Source of the DNA: Doris montereyensis
Lineage: Eukaryota; Mollusca; Gastropoda; Nudibranchia; Dorididae
Direction: 5' to 3'
DNA length: 64,000 nt
NCBI GenBank assembly: GCA_037039925.1
Contig: JAXRKP010000285.1
Location: 41,001-105,000, forward strand
The notes beneath the pieces are model-generated. The model worked only from the letters and a program-made list of their open reading frames with translations, was not told the DNA's origin and did not search any database. Shown piece after piece: positions 58,166 through 64,000 of the stretch; position 1 is the stretch's first letter; every line of letters begins with the position of its first letter. A program made the translations under genes and the position numbers.

Positions 58166-59990
58166 TGCTAGTCTCATTTCCAGTATCCCGGCATATAGTT
58201 TCCCTGGAACGCTAAGTAGTGATATCCGTCTATTGTTTGAGCATTCCATATTTGTCCCTTTCTTGTGTATTGGTACTACTACCGTTCCCTTTTTCTAGTC
58301 ATCTGGCACCTGTTTGGATTTCCATGCTTGTTGGCATATTGCATATAGTAGTTTGTCTGCCTCTCTCACTTGGTTTTTAATAATTTCTGGATAAACTTGA
58401 TCTGCACCTGGGGCTTTTCCTAATTTCTGATTTTCTTATAGCTTTTTGGATTCCTTCCATTGATATATCTACATCTTCAGCTGTCTCCTCTGGATTACTT
58501 ATTACTCTTACTAATTGATCTTTACTCCTTGTTTCATACGTTCTGGAGGGATTATGTAATTTGGCATTCTTAATTTGTCGTATTGGGTATGCTTTGATCT
58601 TTCTCATGCTCTTCATTGCCCCCCCTCCCTCAGAACAGCTTTTGATTTCCTTATAGCTTTCTTGAAGTCTTTCTCCAAACTCTTCCCATTGTTCCTGTTT
58701 TGCTTTCCTAACTTCCTCTTTGGCGATAGTTCTTTTATTCACGTAATCTATCCTATCCTCTGGTCTCTTTGTTTGCAAGTATTTCTTCCAGGCATCCTTG
58801 TTTTCTTTGATCTTAGTCTTGACATTCTCATTCCACCATGCTGTTCTTTTTCTATCTCCTTTAATTTGTTTTCTACCACAGACCTCTTCTGTACAACTGA
58901 GGAGTGTTTCTTTATACATCTGCCACTTTTATTCTATTGTGCTATCATTCAGATCCATCTGTCTTTCACTGATAAATCTTTTTATCCTAGATTGGTATAC
59001 CTGTTTTACTCCTGGTTTGTTTAGTTCCTCTATTTTGTGTTTAGAGCTTTCTTTTTTTTTTTTTTTTCCTTTTCTGTTTGTTTTCTTCAGTCAGTAATCT
59101 CATTTTGGCAATCACTAAGTGGTGATCACTAAATATTTCTGCTCCTCTGTTTTCTCTTGCATCCAATTTACTTGGGTTTAAGATTCTCTGCAGCTATAAT
59201 TTGTTTTCGAAGATATCTTTTTCTTCTTTAGTTGCGTCTTCGTTTGGTCCATAAGCTATGCATAATTTAATTTCTCGTCCTTTTGGTTTAATATTTACCT
59301 CTGATAACCGCGGGCTTATAAATTTCAAAATTTCTAGTAGCTTTTCATGCCTTTTATGCACTAGAGGAGGCCTACTCCTGCTCTAGCTTTGTCTTTGACA
59401 TCTACTCCTGAGAAGATTAAAATATGATTCGGTCCTATATTTTCTATTCCTTGTCCTTTTTCTTTGTTTCTGTAATGGTCAAAATATCTACTTCGAATTT
59501 TTTCATTTCTTCAACTAATTCTAACTCTTTTCCATTTATTGCCCGAACATTCCATGTTCCAAAAATTACAGTCCTTATTCGTTTCCAAGTTCGCCTTGAA
59601 AGATCAAGCCAGTTATATTATATTTATTTTTTCTCTGAATCTGTTTGTTTTTGGATAAGCAGGGGATTAGCCCACTGTACCCTAGGTAGATGGTGGGGCT
59701 GCCACCTTGAGGCACCATATCAGGCCTTGTTATTTTCTCTCAGGGTTTACTCCTTTAGCCTTTAGTCATTCAAGACCACCTTGCAAGACAGCAGGTTGTT
59801 ATTTTCTGTCAGAGTTAACTCCCTTAGCCTTTGATCAGTCAAGACCGGCTTACAAGGCATCAGGTAATTATTTTCAGGGTTAAATCCCTTAGCCTTCGGT
59901 CAGCCAAGACCTGCCTGCAAGGCAGCAGGAGACTCGTGGAGGGCGGGTTCATCTAATCCCCGTACAGGTGCCTACCTGTCCTCTGCCCGT
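58166..59990 (-). mobile_element. LINE family X, copy 4: 5' region, endonuclease, linker, start of RT
   Basis: Minus strand. The 5' end is at about 59990 (GGCAGAGGACAGGTAGGCAC, CTGTACGGGG). About four roughly 60-bp monomers lie at 59725-59945. The endonuclease lies at about 59560-59090, with an internal deletion. An open linker frame 58919-58377 holds ETLLSCTEEVCGRKQIKGDR, TAWWNENVKTKIKENKDAWK and RKAKQEQWEEFGERLQES. The RT start follows: GKAPGADQVYPEIIKNQ near 58410, DKLLYAICQQAW, KKGTVVVPIHKKG and ISLLSVPGKLYAGILEMR. Homology ends at 58166, inside the RT. Confidence 0.82.
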
Positions 59991-62934
59991 TTTGTTTTTT
60001 TAGATATATACATCATAAAATTGTGGGAACATAATTGCTTTGGCATCTTTGACATCCTATGCGTGTCATTTCTCGACTTATTCTTGCCAGTGCCAACCGG
60101 GAGAGCAGAGCGCTAGATCTACTTATTCATACTTGTATTTTCACCCTTTCGAACTTTAGAAATCTAGATTGCTCAAGTCCGACTATCTTGTGTGTCCATA
60201 GATTCTAATTTATAATTGAGATTTTTATATCACTCTTGTAATATATCTCCCTGTGTCTAGATCTATTTACATTAGGTTCTAGTTCTGGATGTAGATGTTC
60301 TTCTGTCCAACGAAGGATTTAAAAACAATATGAAACGGAAAAAAAAAGAAGAATCAATTTGGGCTTGTAGTAAGGTTGAGGAGACATTTAATAATTTGTT
60401 AGAGGATTTGAAAATTGAAAACAGACTTCACAAATATATTAAAATACATTTTATGAATATGAATCAAAAGGAAAAACTACATGGGCTTTTAGCCCGTTTC
60501 AGGTATTCCCGATTATACCTCACGTAATTGGCCATAATGGTAACACTTTTGCGCTGCCTCAATGCGAAAGCCTATATAATACTTTCACATAGTATGTGAT
60601 ACTGTGCATCAATGTAACTCAGTGCAAACATAGAAAATTGATAATATATTAATCTTGTTAAGCGCCAGCAAATAAGTAATAAAAATATGAACACCTAGAA
60701 TGTTATGTACTACTACTCTATCATTTCTCATTCTAGATCTAGTTTTTTATAATTATCATTATCGGTGGTCATCCTGTTCCTTCTCCTTCTTCTTCTATTA
60801 TACTGCTTTTGTAATAACATTATTTATGAATAATGACGTGGTACTCAATGCCCTCGTATTTCACTATAATATTAAAGAAGGGCTTCAGGCTCCATACAAA
60901 AGAGCTACCACTACCACCAATCTGTTTCTGAAACAAGGGCAGATAATTTCGTGCACTAAACGCCCCATTCAAATAGACCTTTTCAGTTTTTAACAAACTT
61001 GGCTGTAACTTCATACACACGTTATTAGGTTCAATATCTCGTAGCGATTTTCGATAAATCTGAACGGTTTTGATTTAAGAATGTTTTTTTTGAAAATGCA
61101 TATGGCAACCTCTCCAATTTTGACAAATTTAATCACAACAAAAATATTTGTGCAAACATTTGAAAAGATACCGAAAATCGCTACTGGGTGAAATTTTGTA
61201 TTGCATCATAGTCATAGATGCTATATACCGAAATTCGGGGCAATCGAACAATGATTTTTAAAAAGTAGATCGCAATTCACTGTCGTCAAAAAGTAACATT
61301 TTGAGAAAATCACAATTATTTTTGTTTATTTCAATGGGTTTTTTCCTCACATAAACCTAGAAAAGAATAGTATAATACTTTAAAACGTCATACAATCTTG
61401 AGAGGCTCTCAAATACTTCTTGTCCACTCTATTTCAATTGCTCCGAGTCCCTTATGCTCATGTCGGGTGGCAAGTTTCTTATAACAGGTGCGTGGAATGT
61501 CTCCCTTAATTTGCAGCCGATCTTAGCTAATATTGAAAATAATTCCACCAAAGAAGATTTTTCAGAGATAGTGCATTTTGTGATGATTAAAATGAATTCC
61601 AGGTTGTTATATTTAGACAAAATTTCAGGTATTTATGGCAAAATGATGTGTTGAAAGTTACCCCGGTATTGTTTTTAAATAAAAATACATGTAGTATAAA
61701 ATGAAGGAATGGATAATGAGCTTGTTTATGGCATCTATGGGAAGGGAACGAACTGGTCCATTCAGTAGTTCAATAAATGAAATTTGTTCGTATTGTGGTA
61801 ACCTGTCTTCCCCAGGACCCTACTACTTGACACATTGACACCAACACCAAAAACACATGGAACTGAGCTCATGTATTATACACGGCAGTAGACGAACGTT
61901 AAATTTAAATAATATGGACATGTCAAGATGGCGGACGTCACTATATTGGATTTTGATTTTTGAAATTGTCTGAAAGTAAAAAAGGATGTCAATAACTACT
62001 TTGATTACCGTAAAACATCTAAAATGATGTATCACATTTTTAGTTAGCAATTATTATTATCTTATTTGTTTCGTAATGACTCATACTCATAGCCGCCATC
62101 TTGGATAATATAGCTTCACAGAGTTAGCCAACCCTTTTGCGAGGTGCATAGGGGCTATTTTTAAAAAAAAAGTAATCCTCGAAGATGATTAAACCAAACC
62201 GTAGAGAAAGCAACCTTTCAAATCCACGGTCAGTGGATTTGAGTAATTTACCCAATATTATTAGTTTGATTTTGATAAGTTCTTGATTATTCTATTGTAT
62301 ATTTTTATATGTATAAAGCGCACGTCTCTAACTTTGACCGCATATAACTCAGAAACGGCTGTACCCACAACCTCCATATTTTGCAAGAAGATTTCAAATA
62401 GCCTGCTTTAGGTTCTTCGTGAATAAATTCCTAGATCAAATCAGTATTTTACTGGATTGGGAAAGGATTGTTTTACTTGCGAACCACGAAACGTTTTATT
62501 GTTACTAAATCTTATTTCTCGATGTCCGGTCAATACAATAACAAGCCTGCATACCTTCAGTATCGAGTACGACGTAAAAAGCATGTGTTACTTTAGGATC
62601 GAGAGCTAATTTGATCTAATAATCGTACTTGATATCACCAGTAACCGATACAGTGCTCTCTGAGTTAACAACAGTCAAAGTGCAATAATATTAATAAAGA
62701 GAAATCATAATCCAACATTATTTACGGGCATGCTAGTTTTTAATATAATCCAATGTTGATATTTGAAGACATTGTAACGGGAAGCTGTGTACTGCTCTAC
62801 TCCTGTCAACGTATCAAGAACGGAATGATTATATATAGGCATGTGCATCACGTTAAATCGTGTGTCCTATCGGGATGCTCAGTCGGTCACGTGACACGCA
62901 TGATAACATCAGGAGGATAGCAGATTTTGATTTG
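59991..62934. other. AT-rich DNA with no recognised gene
   Basis: A small plus-strand frame (60330-60527, starting MKRKKKEESIWACSKVEETF) is lysine-rich with no family I recognise; I do not call it a gene. AAGATGGCGGA at 61926 and GCCGCCATCTTGG at 62092 are YY1-like motifs. Confidence 0.4.
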
Positions 62935-63212
62935 ATTTGATTTTACCCACATCCACAACTAAGGTGATCTCGGGGTTATTGGTAGGATTTAAAAATTTTG
63001 CCTGGACTGCCCTGTAAACACCCAATATATCTACACCGTGCACAGTGTGTCATGATATGCGCATGGGACCTCCTTTTTACTGTCCGTCTGCGATGGGACT
63101 AGATGTATTCCTAAAAAAACTCAAAAAAAAATGTTCAAACGTCGGCGGGGTTTTAACCCACGACCTTTGAGTCGAGAGGCCGACACCTTGCCTTTGGACT
63201 ACGAGTACCCAT
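62935..63212 (-). repeat. SINE family C, full copy
   Basis: The plus strand runs from ACCCACATCCACAACTAAGG through TGCCTGGACTGCCCTGTAAA to a reversed B box, GGGTTTTAACCCACGACC, and CCGACACCTTGCCTTTGGAC. It lies 270 bp upstream of the ependymin-like gene. Confidence 0.82.
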
Positions 63213-63511
63213 AGGATAGCAACCAAAAATCTGTCAACATGGCGATAGCTTCAGTTCTTTTTCTATATTTCCAGGGTTTACCCCTTCCTGTTTTCCCTAA
63301 TCCACAACATCATTTGGTTGTTGGTGTTGACTTACCGTATGTGAAGAGTCAATGAGGCCATATTTCTTCTCTACTTGCAGTCTGTCTGCTTTACGTTTAC
63401 TGTTTTGTTTCACAAAAGTCCAAAGATGGCACCGACTCATTGACAGTACTTACTTTCACTGTTGTACTGTCTTTTACTTTCATTTCAGATTCACACACAT
63501 CATCGGCCAAC

Positions 63512-64000
63512 ATGAATCGGTTCTGTTCTGCGTCATGCTTGCTTCTGATCGCCTTCGTCACAGTGTCTTACTCTGTGCCTGTACAAGATGACAACCTATG
63601 CTGCCCACCAGACAAGTTACAAACTACGATGTACGGAGAAGTAGTTACATTTGTCAATGGCACATCCTATCGTACTGCTTTTAAATACATCACCAACGTG
63701 GATTATGCCGGGAACAGATCGCTATCCAAGGCAATGTGTCAACGGGTGATAAGGTACATATGATAATACGACGAAACTATACATACGTCATCGATGACGA
63801 CAACCAAATTTGTACCGTGAATTACTCCATTCCGTACACTCCCAAGAAATGCTTGCCCAAGTCTGCAACTTATGTGGGCGACATCATCTATGGAAGCCTG
63901 AAGACCAAGGCTTACTGGATTGAAGCCAAGGGACAGACTTATTTCTTCGCCGTCACCGACGAATGCCTTAGTGTAAACCAAGTGACGACTGTGATAACAC
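63512..64000 (+). CDS. Ependymin-related secreted protein (partial, one frame break)
   Basis: The exon begins after acceptor TTTCATTTCAG at 63488; ATG is at 63512. The first 18-24 residues form a signal peptide (MNRFCSASCLLLIAFVTVSY), then LCCPPDKLQTTMYGEVVTFV, NGTSYRTAFKYITNVDYAG and NRSLSKAMCQ. The frame then breaks: a TGA at 63761 ends it. From 63760 the next frame carries on the protein: NYTYVIDDDNQICTVNYSIP, KKCLPKSATYVGDIIYGSL and FAVTDECLSV to the window edge. The cysteine pattern, NxT sequons and YxGS/YGSL block fit ependymin-related proteins, secreted calcium-binding glycoproteins expanded in molluscs. One missing base at about 63750-63759 would restore the frame. The gene is otherwise intact as far as seen. 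Confidence 0.78.

Noticed and set aside
60655..60690. LICW-like codons on the minus strand, first taken as HSF exon 1
   Set aside because: No HSF residues before it; the true exon 1 with [15 protein letters not shown] is at 33860-33997.

Overview
This is a eukaryotic, repeat-saturated window, most likely from a mollusc and probably a gastropod. That guess rests on an ependymin-related secreted protein at the right edge, one invertebrate-type heat shock factor gene, and a mixed load of DNA transposons, LINEs, tRNA-headed SINEs and very long (GA)n/(CT)n arrays. There are no operons, ribosome binding sites or CRISPR arrays. Exact species cannot be read from the sequence alone.

Two host genes can be supported. 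(1) A heat shock transcription factor (HSF) lies on the minus strand from 33997 (start codon) down to 9060 (stop). It has about 13 coding pieces that I joined by splice signals and codon phase: DNA-binding domain in exons 1 to 3, HR-A/B coiled coil in exons 4 to 6, regulatory region in exons 7 to 9, HR-C in exon 10 and an acidic C-terminus. Exon 3 is broken by two insertions, and three exons carry single-base phase conflicts, two of them at A or C homopolymers and one next to an A run at a donor. The locus is therefore either decaying or carries assembly indels. (2) The first part of an ependymin-related gene lies on the plus strand from 63512 to the window edge, with one frame break near 63755.

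Layout: 1-1600 minisatellite; 3242-7369 a three-deep transposon nest (Mutator-like containing piggyBac containing hAT); 9060-33997 the HSF gene, whose introns hold SINEs, LINE fragments, a mariner element, minisatellites and a recurrent 130-bp repeat; 35640-43690 giant microsatellites with SINEs, a LINE fragment and an AT-rich block carrying pieces of a protein-primed DNA polymerase B gene; 44069-47060 a THAP9/P-element-like relic; 47860-48810 a PIF/Harbinger relic with transposase and MADF genes; 49195-50825 and 58166-59990 more copies of one LINE family; 52368-57849 a complete-ended but degenerate Gypsy LTR retrotransposon with a deleted hAT element inside one LTR; 59990-62930 mostly unrecognised AT-rich DNA.

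The most unusual signal is in the HSF intron before the HR-C exon. A 62-bp minisatellite (about 19 units) includes the 3' splice acceptor and the first bases of that exon, so the intron holds a row of copies of its own acceptor, later split by a mariner insertion.
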